The notes beneath the pieces are model-generated. The model did not search any database. It worked only from the letters and a program-made list of their open reading frames with translations, and was not told the origin of the DNA. From assembly GCA_964462295.1 (NCBI GenBank), contig CAYWXH010000007.1:1-49500 (forward strand): DNA of 49,500 nt. The letters run 5' to 3'. The stretch comes from JALVIU01 sp964462295. GTDB lineage: Bacteria; Atribacterota; JALVIU01. Made by a program: the position numbers and the translations under genes. This document shows positions 16,678-25,289 of the stretch, piece by piece; position 1 is the first letter of the stretch, and the number at the start of each line of letters is the position of its first letter.

Positions 16678-17872
16678 AGGCAAGGTTCTTGTAGGGGTAA
16701 CAGGAAGTATAGCAGCCTTTAAGATTGCAGAAGTGGTTAGTGCCCTTGTAAAAAAGGGGATAGAAACTCAAGTAATAATGACTAAATCTGCTGCTTTTTT
16801 CATAGGGGAAGATACCTTTTCTTCCCTTACAGGAAAGAGGGTTTACAAAGAACTTTTTTCTCCATTGGATGCAGGTAGGATACCGCATGTAGAGCTTTCA
16901 AGAGAGTATGATCTTTTTCTTATAGCCCCTGCCACTGCAGATATTATAGGGAAGATCTCCCATGGTATTGCTGATGATTTTCTTACAACTACCTTTCTTG
17001 GGTTTTCTCCTAAAAAGGTCGTAATTGCCCCTGCTATGAATACTCGTATGTATGAGAACCCTTTTGTTCAGGAAAACATAAAAAAATTAAAAAGAGTAGG
17101 GTATAGATTTATAGAACCAGGAGAGGGTCTTCTTGCATGTAAAGAAGTGGGTAAGGGTCGACTTGCCCCATGGGAGGATATTGTAAAATATATAGAGTCT
17201 TTACTTTTTAGAAAAAATGATTTGGCAGGTAGAAAAATTCTTGTAACCGCGGGTCCTACCAGAGAGGCCATAGACCCTGTGAGATTTATTACAAATCGTT
17301 CATCAGGAAAGATGGGATACAGGATTGCCGAGGTGGCAAAGGAGAGGGGTGCAGATGTAATACTTATCTCAGGACCTACTTATCTTATGCCACCACCTGG
17401 TGTGGAGACCATAAAAGTGGAAAGTGCATTGGATATGTATAATGCAGTAATGGAGAAGATCTCCTGGGCAGATATATTTATCTCTGCTGCAGCGGTTTCG
17501 GATTTTAGGCCTAAAGAGTATGTAGATAGTAAGATAAAGAAGGGACAAAGAGATGGTTTAACTATAGAACTTGTAAGAAATCCAGATATATTAAAAGAGG
17601 TCTCTAAAAAGAGGAGGTCTAATCAGATCATAGTGGGTTTTGCGGCAGAGACAGATGAGCTTCTTGGTAATGCTCAAAAAAAGATGAGCGAGAAAGATTT
17701 AGATCTTATAGTTGCTAATAAGGTAGGAGATACCGTAGATTCTGGATTTGAATCTGATACCAATAAGGTAACTATAGTAAAGCGAAATGGTAAAACTATA
17801 GAGTATCCTACCCTCCCCAAAGAAGAAGTAGCAGATATTATTCTTTCCCATATTGTAAAGATAGAGAAATGA
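16661..17872 (+). CDS. coaBC: Bifunctional phosphopantothenoylcysteine decarboxylase/synthetase
   Basis: 403 residues; catalyses two consecutive steps of coenzyme A synthesis. The CoaC flavoprotein half (~1-185) has VTGSIAAFK, the catalytic His in RIPHVELS, PAMNTRMYENP and the Cys lid LLACKEVGKGRLAP. The CoaB half (~190-403) has ILVTAGPTREAIDPVRFITNRSSGKMG and ISAAAVSDFRP with the following Lys-rich loop. Both active sites look intact. ATG 16661 lies within the end of rpoZ and has no strong ribosome-binding site; the stop overlaps priA (ATGA). Confidence 0.95.
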   Translation: MSLKNKGKVLVGVTGSIAAFKIAEVVSALVKKGIETQVIMTKSAAFFIGEDTFSSLTGKRVYKELFSPLDAGRIPHVELSREYDLFLIAPATADIIGKISHGIADDFLTTTFLGFSPKKVVIAPAMNTRMYENPFVQENIKKLKRVGYRFIEPGEGLLACKEVGKGRLAPWEDIVKYIESLLFRKNDLAGRKILVTAGPTREAIDPVRFITNRSSGKMGYRIAEVAKERGADVILISGPTYLMPPPGVETIKVESALDMYNAVMEKISWADIFISAAAVSDFRPKEYVDSKIKKGQRDGLTIELVRNPDILKEVSKKRRSNQIIVGFAAETDELLGNAQKKMSEKDLDLIVANKVGDTVDSGFESDTNKVTIVKRNGKTIEYPTLPKEEVADIILSHIVKIEK

Positions 17873-19998
17873 CAAAATATGCCCAAGTAGTAGTACATAA
17901 TACCCCATTTGATATAGATTTTACCTACCTTATCCCCGAGGAGATGGAATCCCTTGTTGACAAAGGCCAAATAGTAGTTGTACCTTTTAGAAATATTGAT
18001 AAGGTAGGTTTTGTTACCGATATTGATGATAAACCTTATCCTGATGCAAAGCCTATAAAGAGGGTTTTAGACATAAGATTACCATCTTCACTTTTGGATA
18101 CTACCCGATTCCTCTCATTTTTTTATATAAGTCCATGGTCTAAGTTTTTAAAAGAGACAGTTCCTTCTGAGCTTTTCACTTTGGTCTCTCGTATTTCATG
18201 GAGAAGAGAGATTCCTAAACCAGAAAGACTAAAAATCATAGCATCTTTGCCTAAAAATGCAAAAAGACAAAAAGAGTTGCTTGAAATTTTATATGAGAAA
18301 GGGACCCTTTCTTATTCATATTTAAGACGTAAGATAGGTGTACAGACCTCTCAGATAATTGAGTCTTTAATAGGAAAGGGTTATATAGAATATACAGATA
18401 GAATATTGAAAGAAGTACCATGTGAATATGAAAAAAAGGAAATAGAGGAGACTATTTCTTTAAATATAGATTTTTCTTCACATTATGAGGTTTATATACT
18501 TAATGACCTCTCTTTTTTAGAAAAGGTGAATTTTTATATAAAACTGTATGAAAATTTTAGAGACAAAGGTAGTGTACTTTTGATCTTTCCTAATCAAAAG
18601 GTACTTGAGCGGGTAAGGGAGAAGTTTTTTGAATCAGGGTATAAAGGAGAAGTTTTTGCCTATTATAGTGGACTTAAAAAACAAGAAGAGAGAAAAAGTT
18701 GGGCATGCATTAGGGAAGGAAAAAAGGCGCTTTTTCTCTCCCTTTCTAAAGGTCCGTTCTTGCCTATACGAAATCTTTCTATTATAGTAGTGGATGAAGA
18801 GGAAAGCCTTGAATATATGACAAAAACAGATCCTGTGTATCATTTGAGAAAAGCTGCCTTAATTAGGGCGAAGAAGGAGGATATTCCTATAATACTTGAA
18901 GCCCCAAAACCTTCTTTATTCTCTTATAAAGGTCTTATAACAGGGGGATACAAAAAGTTAGTACTTAAGGAGAAAAAGAAGAGAACTAAACTTTTGCCAA
19001 ATATAATTATTTTAGAAAAAGAAAAGAAAAAAGATGAAGAGCTTTCTTCATGGTTTTCCTATAGAATAAAGTATATGTATAGACAAGGTAAAAAACAGTT
19101 TATATTTATAAATAGAAGGGGATACTCCTCTTTGGTTTGTAAGGATTGTGGATATGTGTTTAAATGTCCCAATTGTGATATACCCCTTATCTACTTCTCT
19201 AAGGAGAAAAAACTGAAATGTCCAAAATGTACATATAAAGAAGATGTACCAGATTTTTGTCCTTCTTGTGGAGGATTTAATTTGCTTCCATGGGGAGAGG
19301 GGATAGAAAAGATAAAAGAGGTTATAGGTTCTCTTATCCCAAATGCCCGTATAATTACTATATCAAGTGATGAGAAACCGAAAAATCTTGTAACTTTTGA
19401 GGATTATGATGTTATAATAGGAACCTCCGCTGCAATTGGTTATTTTGATCTTTCAGATATAGATTTTATAGGTGTTTTATCTATTGATTCTATGCTTTCT
19501 GCAGGTAATTATCATGCCTCAGAAGATGCCTTTTTGTTTTTAAATTTTTTAAGATTAAATATGAAAAAAACAGGAGAAATCATAGTTGAAACGAGATATC
19601 CAGAGCATCGAGTTTTTACCGCTTTTTCAAAAGATGACCCTGAATCTTTCTATAGGAGGGAAATATTGTATAGAAAAGAACTCTTCTATCCCCCCTTTTC
19701 AAATATGGTAAAATTTATATTAGGGGCAAAAACAAGTGAAGTAGCCCAGAATAAACTCAATCTTTTTAAAGAATTTCTAAAGAGTGTAATAATTCAAGAA
19801 GGTGACTATTTTTTTGATGTAACAGGACCATATTTTGCCCATAAGGAGAGGGGATATTACTATTGGGAGTTATTATTTAAGATAGAAAATTATGATGCCT
19901 GTGCCCCTATTTTTAAAGGGGCATATATTTATTTTTTCAAAAAGAATAAAGAGGGAGATTATAAGACTAAGGTGGAGATTGACCCAGATATTGTATAG
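17869..19998 (+). CDS. priA: PriA-like primosomal protein with degenerate helicase motifs
   Basis: 709 residues, usual PriA length and position (coaBC-priA-def-fmt). The N-terminal 3'-DNA-end binding domain begins YAQVVVHNTPFDIDFTYLIP and includes KGQIVVVPF. Both helicase lobes can be aligned, but the ATPase signatures are gone. The P-loop (GVTGSGKT in the family) aligns with VYILNDLSFLEK at ~208-219. DEEH is DEEES (309-313). GTRSA is SLSKG, GSATPS is EAPKPS, and the AGRAGR motif aligns with LRLNMK near 561-566. In contrast NRRGYS (415-420) and all eight zinc-binding cysteines (from Cys424) are kept. It probably loads replication proteins or binds forks without unwinding. Similar inactivation is known in Deinococcus and Actinobacteria. 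No frameshift or stop is present. Confidence 0.88.
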   Translation: MTKYAQVVVHNTPFDIDFTYLIPEEMESLVDKGQIVVVPFRNIDKVGFVTDIDDKPYPDAKPIKRVLDIRLPSSLLDTTRFLSFFYISPWSKFLKETVPSELFTLVSRISWRREIPKPERLKIIASLPKNAKRQKELLEILYEKGTLSYSYLRRKIGVQTSQIIESLIGKGYIEYTDRILKEVPCEYEKKEIEETISLNIDFSSHYEVYILNDLSFLEKVNFYIKLYENFRDKGSVLLIFPNQKVLERVREKFFESGYKGEVFAYYSGLKKQEERKSWACIREGKKALFLSLSKGPFLPIRNLSIIVVDEEESLEYMTKTDPVYHLRKAALIRAKKEDIPIILEAPKPSLFSYKGLITGGYKKLVLKEKKKRTKLLPNIIILEKEKKKDEELSSWFSYRIKYMYRQGKKQFIFINRRGYSSLVCKDCGYVFKCPNCDIPLIYFSKEKKLKCPKCTYKEDVPDFCPSCGGFNLLPWGEGIEKIKEVIGSLIPNARIITISSDEKPKNLVTFEDYDVIIGTSAAIGYFDLSDIDFIGVLSIDSMLSAGNYHASEDAFLFLNFLRLNMKKTGEIIVETRYPEHRVFTAFSKDDPESFYRREILYRKELFYPPFSNMVKFILGAKTSEVAQNKLNLFKEFLKSVIIQEGDYFFDVTGPYFAHKERGYYYWELLFKIENYDACAPIFKGAYIYFFKKNKEGDYKTKVEIDPDIV

Positions 19999-20013
19999 GA
20001 ATAGGAGGAGTAA

Positions 20014-20550
20014 ATGATAAAAGATATTGTTTTATTTGGCAATCCTGTGCTTAGAAGAAAGGCACAAGAGATAAAAAAAATAGATAAAGAGATAAAAAAA
20101 ATAATTAGAGACCTAAAACATACTATAAAGGCAGAGGGTGGAGTAGGCCTTGCCGCAAATCAGATAGGGGTCTTAAAAAGGGTAATAGTACTTCATGAGG
20201 TCAAAGAAGATGAGGAAGGTGAGATCTTTCCACTTATCAATCCGGAGATTGTAAAGATGGAAGGGGAGCAGAGGGACAGTGAGGGGTGTCTTAGTTTCCC
20301 TGACCTTTATATCCCTATAACACGTGCAGAGAAGGTAGAAGTTGTCTATATGAATGAAGAGGGAAAGCCTGTAGAGAAAGAATTTACAGGACTCCTTGCT
20401 CGAGCAATTCAGCATGAACTTGACCACCTAAATGGTATCCTATTTATAGATAGGGTAGATAAGGAAGATGAGGATTCAAAAGACCTTATAAGGAAATGGA
20501 AAAGAGAATTTATGGTATCAAAGGTCATAAAAAGTAAGGTGGCAGGATAG
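20014..20550 (+). CDS. def: Peptide deformylase
   Basis: 178 residues; removes the formyl group from nascent N-terminal methionine. All three motifs are intact: GVGLAANQIG (motif 1), EGCLSFP (motif 2, metal Cys) and QHELDHLNG (motif 3, HExxH). AATAGGAGG precedes the ATG. It is followed directly by fmt (the ATG immediately follows the def stop), so the two opposing formylation enzymes are co-expressed. Confidence 0.97.
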   Translation: MIKDIVLFGNPVLRRKAQEIKKIDKEIKKIIRDLKHTIKAEGGVGLAANQIGVLKRVIVLHEVKEDEEGEIFPLINPEIVKMEGEQRDSEGCLSFPDLYIPITRAEKVEVVYMNEEGKPVEKEFTGLLARAIQHELDHLNGILFIDRVDKEDEDSKDLIRKWKREFMVSKVIKSKVAG

Positions 20551-21486
20551 ATGAGAAAAGTGCTTTTTATGGGAAATAGTGAGGTTTCTATCCCTTCTCT
20601 TTTAAAACTTTCCAAACTATATGAAGTAGAGGTTGTTACAGGACCTGACAAGAAAAGGGGAAGAGGAAAAAAAATAAGACCCACGCCTGTAAAACAAAAG
20701 GCACTTGAACTTGGACTTAAGGTGTATACCCCAGAGAAGGTAAGTGAGGGTGAGTTTCTTGATTTTATAAAGAGGAATCCACCAGATATAGCTGTAGTTG
20801 TGGCATTTGGCGAGATATTAAAAGAAGAGTTTTTAAAAATACCCAAATACGGGGTAGTAAACCTCCATTTTTCTTTGCTACCGAAGTATAGAGGGGCAGA
20901 GCCACTAAGACGTGCTATATTAAATGGAGATAAGGTAACAGGGGTAACAACTATGTATATTAACCCTCTTCTTGACCAGGGTGATATACTATTACAAAGA
21001 GAGATTATTATAGATGATAAAGATACCTATGGTACACTTTCAAAAAAACTTGCAGAAGAGGGGGCAGGGCTTCTTATAGAGACCTTGCAACTTATGAAGG
21101 AAGGGAAAATAAGGCCTATTCCTCAAGGCGATAGCCCTTCCTCTTATGCAAAAAAGTTTACAAAAGAAGAGATGAGGATACCATGGGGAAGGGAATCCCT
21201 ATATATAAAAAACCTTGTAAGGGCCCTTTCTCCAAGTCCTGGAGCTTATACATTTTTTAGGGGAAAAAGGATAAAAATTTATGAGGTAGAGGCTATTCCC
21301 TATGATGGAGGGACCCCTGGAAAGATTGTAAAGGTAGAGAAAGATAGATTAGTTGTAGCTTGTGGAGATGGGGCGATTTCTATAAAAAAGATACAACCTG
21401 AGGGAAAAAGGATTATGAGTATTGATGAATTTGTCAAGGGGTATAAACCTAATATTTCTGAGATGTTTTTAGATGGAGGTGAGTAA
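20551..21486 (+). CDS. fmt: Methionyl-tRNA formyltransferase
   Basis: 311 residues; formylates Met-tRNA for initiation using 10-formyl-tetrahydrofolate. The catalytic segment is VVNLHFSLLPKYRGAEPLRRA, with the conserved Asn and His, plus a later Asp in NPLLDQGD. KKRGRGKKIRPTPVK is the tRNA-acceptor loop region. The C-terminal OB-like domain (PGKIVKVEKDRLVVACGDGAISI) is present. It starts at the base after the def stop. Catalytic residues and length are normal. Confidence 0.96.
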   Translation: MRKVLFMGNSEVSIPSLLKLSKLYEVEVVTGPDKKRGRGKKIRPTPVKQKALELGLKVYTPEKVSEGEFLDFIKRNPPDIAVVVAFGEILKEEFLKIPKYGVVNLHFSLLPKYRGAEPLRRAILNGDKVTGVTTMYINPLLDQGDILLQREIIIDDKDTYGTLSKKLAEEGAGLLIETLQLMKEGKIRPIPQGDSPSSYAKKFTKEEMRIPWGRESLYIKNLVRALSPSPGAYTFFRGKRIKIYEVEAIPYDGGTPGKIVKVEKDRLVVACGDGAISIKKIQPEGKRIMSIDEFVKGYKPNISEMFLDGGE

Positions 21487-21488
21487 CC

Positions 21489-22187
21489 ATGTATTTTTAC
21501 TATGACTGGACATGGCTACTTTTGATACCAGCGCTTATATTTGCTATATATGCCCAGACAAAGGTATCTTCTACATATGAAAAATTTTCAGAGGTTATTT
21601 CTCGTTCAGGATATACAGGGGCAGAGCTTGCACGCATGATACTTGATCGTGCAGGCACTTATAGTCCCGAGCTTTTAGATGTAGATATAGTAGCTATCCC
21701 TGGGAGGCTTACAGACCACTATGACCCTCGTTCACGACAGTTACGACTTTCTGAGGATAATTACTATGGTAGGTCAGTAGCGTCTTTAGGCATTGTAGCA
21801 CATGAGGTAGGGCATGCCATTCAACATGCGAGGGCCTATGTCCCTCTTACTATGAGAAATGCTATTGTCCCTGTTGCAAATATAGGTTCTCAGCTTGCAT
21901 TTCCGTTGTTTTTTATGGGCTTCTTATTCAATGCACCTACCCTTATGGATATAGGGATACTTGCATTTTCCCTCGCCCTTTTGTTTCAAGTTATAACCCT
22001 TCCTGTAGAATTTGATGCAAGTGCCCGTGCCGTTAGAATTTTGAGATCAGGTGGTTATATGGATGAAGAAGAACTCTCTATGGTTAAAAAGGTTCTGACC
22101 GCTGCGGCACTTACATATGTAGCAGCAACTGCTATGGCACTTTTGCAGCTTGTAAGGTTACTAATATTGAGAGATAGGAGCGATTAG
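21489..22187 (+). CDS. Membrane zinc metallopeptidase, YugP family
   Basis: 232 residues. Contains the zinc motif HEVGHAIQH near residue 105, two or three hydrophobic helices (N-terminal WLLLIPALIFAIYAQTK; central ~147-185; C-terminal TAAALTYVAATAMALLQL) and the segment TDHYDPRSRQLRLSED typical of this family (Zn_peptidase_2). It is probably an inner-membrane protease; substrates are unknown. A ribosome-binding site (GGAGGTGAG) overlaps the fmt end. It is followed without a gap by the DUF6391 gene, which suggests a shared operon role. Confidence 0.9.
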   Translation: MYFYYDWTWLLLIPALIFAIYAQTKVSSTYEKFSEVISRSGYTGAELARMILDRAGTYSPELLDVDIVAIPGRLTDHYDPRSRQLRLSEDNYYGRSVASLGIVAHEVGHAIQHARAYVPLTMRNAIVPVANIGSQLAFPLFFMGFLFNAPTLMDIGILAFSLALLFQVITLPVEFDASARAVRILRSGGYMDEEELSMVKKVLTAAALTYVAATAMALLQLVRLLILRDRSD

Positions 22188-22877
22188 ATGCCTTTTATAA
22201 TCTTTTTATTTCTTCTTTTGTTCATATTCCCATGGCTTTTTTTGCCTTTTCTTCTATTCTTTTTACTTATATTTATTCTCTTACCATATGGATTTACCCT
22301 TTACTCCCTTTTTACACTCATAAAGGTTCCAAGACTTATATATGAAATTGCAACAAAGAGAGTTGTACGAAAAAACCATGCATTAGAACATGCAACAATC
22401 AATGTACTTGAGGAAAAGTACGGAGAAAGACCAGATATATCAGGTATTTCAAGGGAGGATGGCTTTATTATAAGGGGAGACCTCCTTCTTGATGAGGTAT
22501 ATGATGCAGCTAAAGAGGCCCTTTTGCGACTTAAAAATGGGGAATATGAGCTTGCCATTCATCCAAGGTGTGGGACAAGTGTATTGGTGGGTAATTTTGT
22601 TTTTGCCTTTATTTTTTTGGTACTTCTTGTCATAACTCATACCTTTTCTGTGTGGAATGTATTTTTTGCCCTTTTATTTTCTGCATTTATAGGCAAAATA
22701 GGTGGAGAGTGGATACAGAGGTATTTCACCACTGACCCCCATGTGGATGATCTCGAAATAGTAGGGATAGACTATGATGTCCCCATATTCGATTCGTATA
22801 AATTTTTCCTATCCCCTGTAGGGTATCTTGTAAAAACTGAAACTTATAAAAAAGCAAGGATTATAGATATTAATTAG
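22188..22877 (+). CDS. DUF6391-like membrane protein
   Basis: 229 residues of unknown function. Two hydrophobic regions (residues ~1-45, rich in Phe/Leu/Pro, and ~130-165) flank a soluble segment with KNHALEHATINVLEEKYGER, DGFIIRGDLLLDEV, AKEALLRLKNGEYELAIHPRCGTS, a pattern I associate with DUF6391. HALEH resembles a metal site but no role is known. It starts directly after the stop of the peptidase gene and ends directly before rsmB, so it is part of one transcription unit. Confidence 0.65.
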   Translation: MPFIIFLFLLLFIFPWLFLPFLLFFLLIFILLPYGFTLYSLFTLIKVPRLIYEIATKRVVRKNHALEHATINVLEEKYGERPDISGISREDGFIIRGDLLLDEVYDAAKEALLRLKNGEYELAIHPRCGTSVLVGNFVFAFIFLVLLVITHTFSVWNVFFALLFSAFIGKIGGEWIQRYFTTDPHVDDLEIVGIDYDVPIFDSYKFFLSPVGYLVKTETYKKARIIDIN

Positions 22878-24134
22878 ATGTTTGTTCGTGAAGAGGCCTA
22901 TAGGATACTCTATAAGTTTTCCCTACAGAAAGATATAAACTTAAAAGAGGAACTCGATAGGGTCCTTCCCTTATGGAAAAAGAGGGAAGATAGGGCCCTT
23001 ATAACCCATATAGTATATGGGGTAGTAAGATATCTTCTGAAAATAGAATGGATTATTAGAAGATTGACCCCAGGAAAGAGGATATCTAAAAAAGTAAGGG
23101 TACTTCTATGGATTGGAATATATAGTTTTTTAGAATTTGAAAGAATCCCTCATTATGCCACTGTCTCAGAACTTGTAGAGATTGCAAAACATGTGGAGAG
23201 GGGAGGGGCATACAGATTTGTAAATGCTATTTTGAGAAAGTATTTAAGGGAAAGAGAGTCCATTTCTATACCTTCTGATCCTTCTGTAAGATACTCTTTT
23301 CCTTCTTGGTTTGTAGATAGGTGGAAAAAAAGACTTCCCAATGAATACATAGATTTTCTATCTGCAAACAATAAGATTCCCCCTGAGAGTATAAGGGTAA
23401 ATACCCTTAAGATTTCCCCATCAAAACTTGTAAAGCTATTATATGAAGAAGGGGTAGAAAAGATAGAGGAGGGGAGATGGGAAGATGCTTTAAGGATATA
23501 TGGATATCCATATATTCAAGATATACCCTCTTATAAAAAGGGTTATTTTACAGTACAAGACGAGGGTGCGATGTGGGTATCCAGATTTCTTTATCCTTTA
23601 CCAGGTGAGACTGTTATGGATCTTTGCTCATATCCGGGGGGCAAGGCCTTTCATATAGCAACCATTATGAAAAACCAGGGTAGGGTCTATACCGTGGATA
23701 TAAAGGATAAAGAGACTATAGAAGAAGGGGCAAGAAGACTTGGAATCTCTATCATTGAACCTTTAAGATTTGATTTAAGGGAAAAGAGAGAAGAGTTTTA
23801 TCGTAAGGCAGACCGGGTACTCATTGATGCCCCTTGTACAAGCCTTGGAACTATACGGAGAAGACCAGAGCTCAAATGGAAGAAAAGCCCTAAAGATATA
23901 AAACGTCTCTCTTCTCTTCAGCTTACACTTTTGGAAAATGCCTCCCTTTATGTAAAACCTAACGGAATATTGGTATACAGTGTCTGTACACTGGAGAGAG
24001 AAGAGACAGATGATGTAATAGAGGGTTTTTTGAAAAAGAACAAAAAATACAGGCTTCTTGAAAAACTTTCACTGTATCCCCATCGTTTTGATACAGATGG
24101 ATTTTTTATGGCTAAATTAAAACGAGATGTCTAA
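22878..24134 (+). CDS. rsmB: 16S rRNA (cytosine 967-C5) methyltransferase
   Basis: 418 residues. An N-terminal NusB-like helical domain (REEAYRILYKFSLQKD ... VNAILRKYLRE) is fused to a Rossmann methyltransferase. SAM site DLCSYPGGKAFHIA, then DAPCTSLGTIRRRPELKW with the releasing Cys, and YSVCTLEREETDDVIEGFL with the nucleophilic Cys. In Firmicutes it also follows fmt and the zinc peptidase gene. The stop codon overlaps the stop of the convergent diguanylate cyclase gene by 4 bases. Confidence 0.94.
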   Translation: MFVREEAYRILYKFSLQKDINLKEELDRVLPLWKKREDRALITHIVYGVVRYLLKIEWIIRRLTPGKRISKKVRVLLWIGIYSFLEFERIPHYATVSELVEIAKHVERGGAYRFVNAILRKYLRERESISIPSDPSVRYSFPSWFVDRWKKRLPNEYIDFLSANNKIPPESIRVNTLKISPSKLVKLLYEEGVEKIEEGRWEDALRIYGYPYIQDIPSYKKGYFTVQDEGAMWVSRFLYPLPGETVMDLCSYPGGKAFHIATIMKNQGRVYTVDIKDKETIEEGARRLGISIIEPLRFDLREKREEFYRKADRVLIDAPCTSLGTIRRRPELKWKKSPKDIKRLSSLQLTLLENASLYVKPNGILVYSVCTLEREETDDVIEGFLKKNKKYRLLEKLSLYPHRFDTDGFFMAKLKRDV

Positions 24135-25135
24135 CCTACTATAATAGTATTTTTACCATTTTGTTTTGCCATATACAATAGCTTATCTATTCTTTTTATG
24201 AAACTTACCTCATCCTCTCCAGCCCTATACTGTGTTATACCCAAACTTATAGTTACAGCTCTATCTATGCCAAAGTTATATTTAGATACCCTTTTTCTTA
24301 TTTTTTCTCCTAATTTTTCTGCACCTTTTACATCTGTAGAGGGGGACAGGATAACAAACTCATCTCCTCCCCATCTTGCGAGGATGTCTGATTCTCGTAT
24401 TAGGGTTTTTATAAGAGTTGCGAGATTGTATAAAATATTGTCCCCAACTATATGGCCCAAAGTATCATTTATCTTTTTAAAATTGTCAATATCAAACATA
24501 ATTAGAGACAAAGGATTGTCATATCTTTTTGTCCGTTTTATCTCATAGTGGAGTATATTTTCAAATTTGACCCTATTGTATATATTTGTAAGTTTATCTG
24601 TTGTGGCAACTTTTTCTAGCTCTTGCATCAGTTTTCCTATTTCAAATATTTTTTCCTTTGATATGCTATGTAATATTTTACTTCTATGTTTTAAGGCCTC
24701 AAGTGGGAAAGATTCTCCCCTTTTTTGCATAACAAAAGGAAAAGATATGTGAGAGTGAAATATCTTCCATGTTCCATTTTCTTTTGTAAAGATCATTGTA
24801 GATCGAATATTGTCAAGTTCAAGTGGTAAGTTGTTTATAATAGTGTTTAATTTATAGGATGAAAGAACTGTACATACCTTATCAGAAAGAGGTATACTTT
24901 TAATGAAATAGTAATGTACATATATGGGATTAGGTGCCTGATTAAAATCCCGCAAAAAAAGTTCCTGAGCCTTTTCTATACCATCTACCTTTTCATCTTC
25001 TCCAGTGCCTATAGCATTGAACGCGGGATGTAGGAATTCCAATGATTTTTCAATATCATGATGGATGTAGTATGTTTCCATAAAATCCCTATATACACCT
25101 TCTACTTCCTTTCCCACCTCTTCCTTAGGCATCAT
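24131..25135 (-). CDS. Diguanylate cyclase with N-terminal NTF2-like domain
   Basis: 334 residues from ATG 25135, with GAGG 6 bases upstream on the minus strand; the longer frame to 25330 is A+T-rich non-coding-like sequence. Residues ~10-140 look like an NTF2/SnoaL-type alpha+beta barrel (FMETYYIHHDIEKSLEFLHP ... MIFTKENGTWKIFHSHIS), probably a small-molecule sensor. A helical linker follows, then a GGDEF domain: ATTDKLTNIYNR, FDIDNFKKINDTLGHIVGD, and the active site GGDEF at 256-260. RESD at 247-250 is the RxxD product-inhibition site. It should make cyclic di-GMP. No membrane segment. No EAL gene is in the window. Confidence 0.9.
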   Translation of the reverse strand: MMPKEEVGKEVEGVYRDFMETYYIHHDIEKSLEFLHPAFNAIGTGEDEKVDGIEKAQELFLRDFNQAPNPIYVHYYFIKSIPLSDKVCTVLSSYKLNTIINNLPLELDNIRSTMIFTKENGTWKIFHSHISFPFVMQKRGESFPLEALKHRSKILHSISKEKIFEIGKLMQELEKVATTDKLTNIYNRVKFENILHYEIKRTKRYDNPLSLIMFDIDNFKKINDTLGHIVGDNILYNLATLIKTLIRESDILARWGGDEFVILSPSTDVKGAEKLGEKIRKRVSKYNFGIDRAVTISLGITQYRAGEDEVSFIKRIDKLLYMAKQNGKNTIIVG

Positions 25136-25168
25136 TATTTTCCTCAATTTTTTTATCTTTTGTAATCT

Positions 25169-25197
25169 ATAATAATATATATTTTTTAAATTGTCAA
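25169..25197 (-). promoter_or_regulatory. Sigma-A-type promoter of the diguanylate cyclase gene
   Basis: On the minus strand TTGACA (25192-25197), a 17-base spacer and TATTAT (25169-25174). The start would be near 25162, leaving a ~27-base leader containing the GAGG before ATG 25135. This supports the shorter start. Confidence 0.7.
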
Positions 25198-25289
25198 TAT
25201 TTGTATCCAATATATAAGTGAAATGTATAATTATAATTAATTTGCCATTTATGGTAAAATATAAAAAAGGAACTAAATAAAGGTGATAT

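Noticed and set aside
17869..19998. PriA called as pseudogene
   Set aside because: There is no stop or frameshift, length is normal and zinc cysteines are kept; selective motif loss fits a functional non-helicase better.
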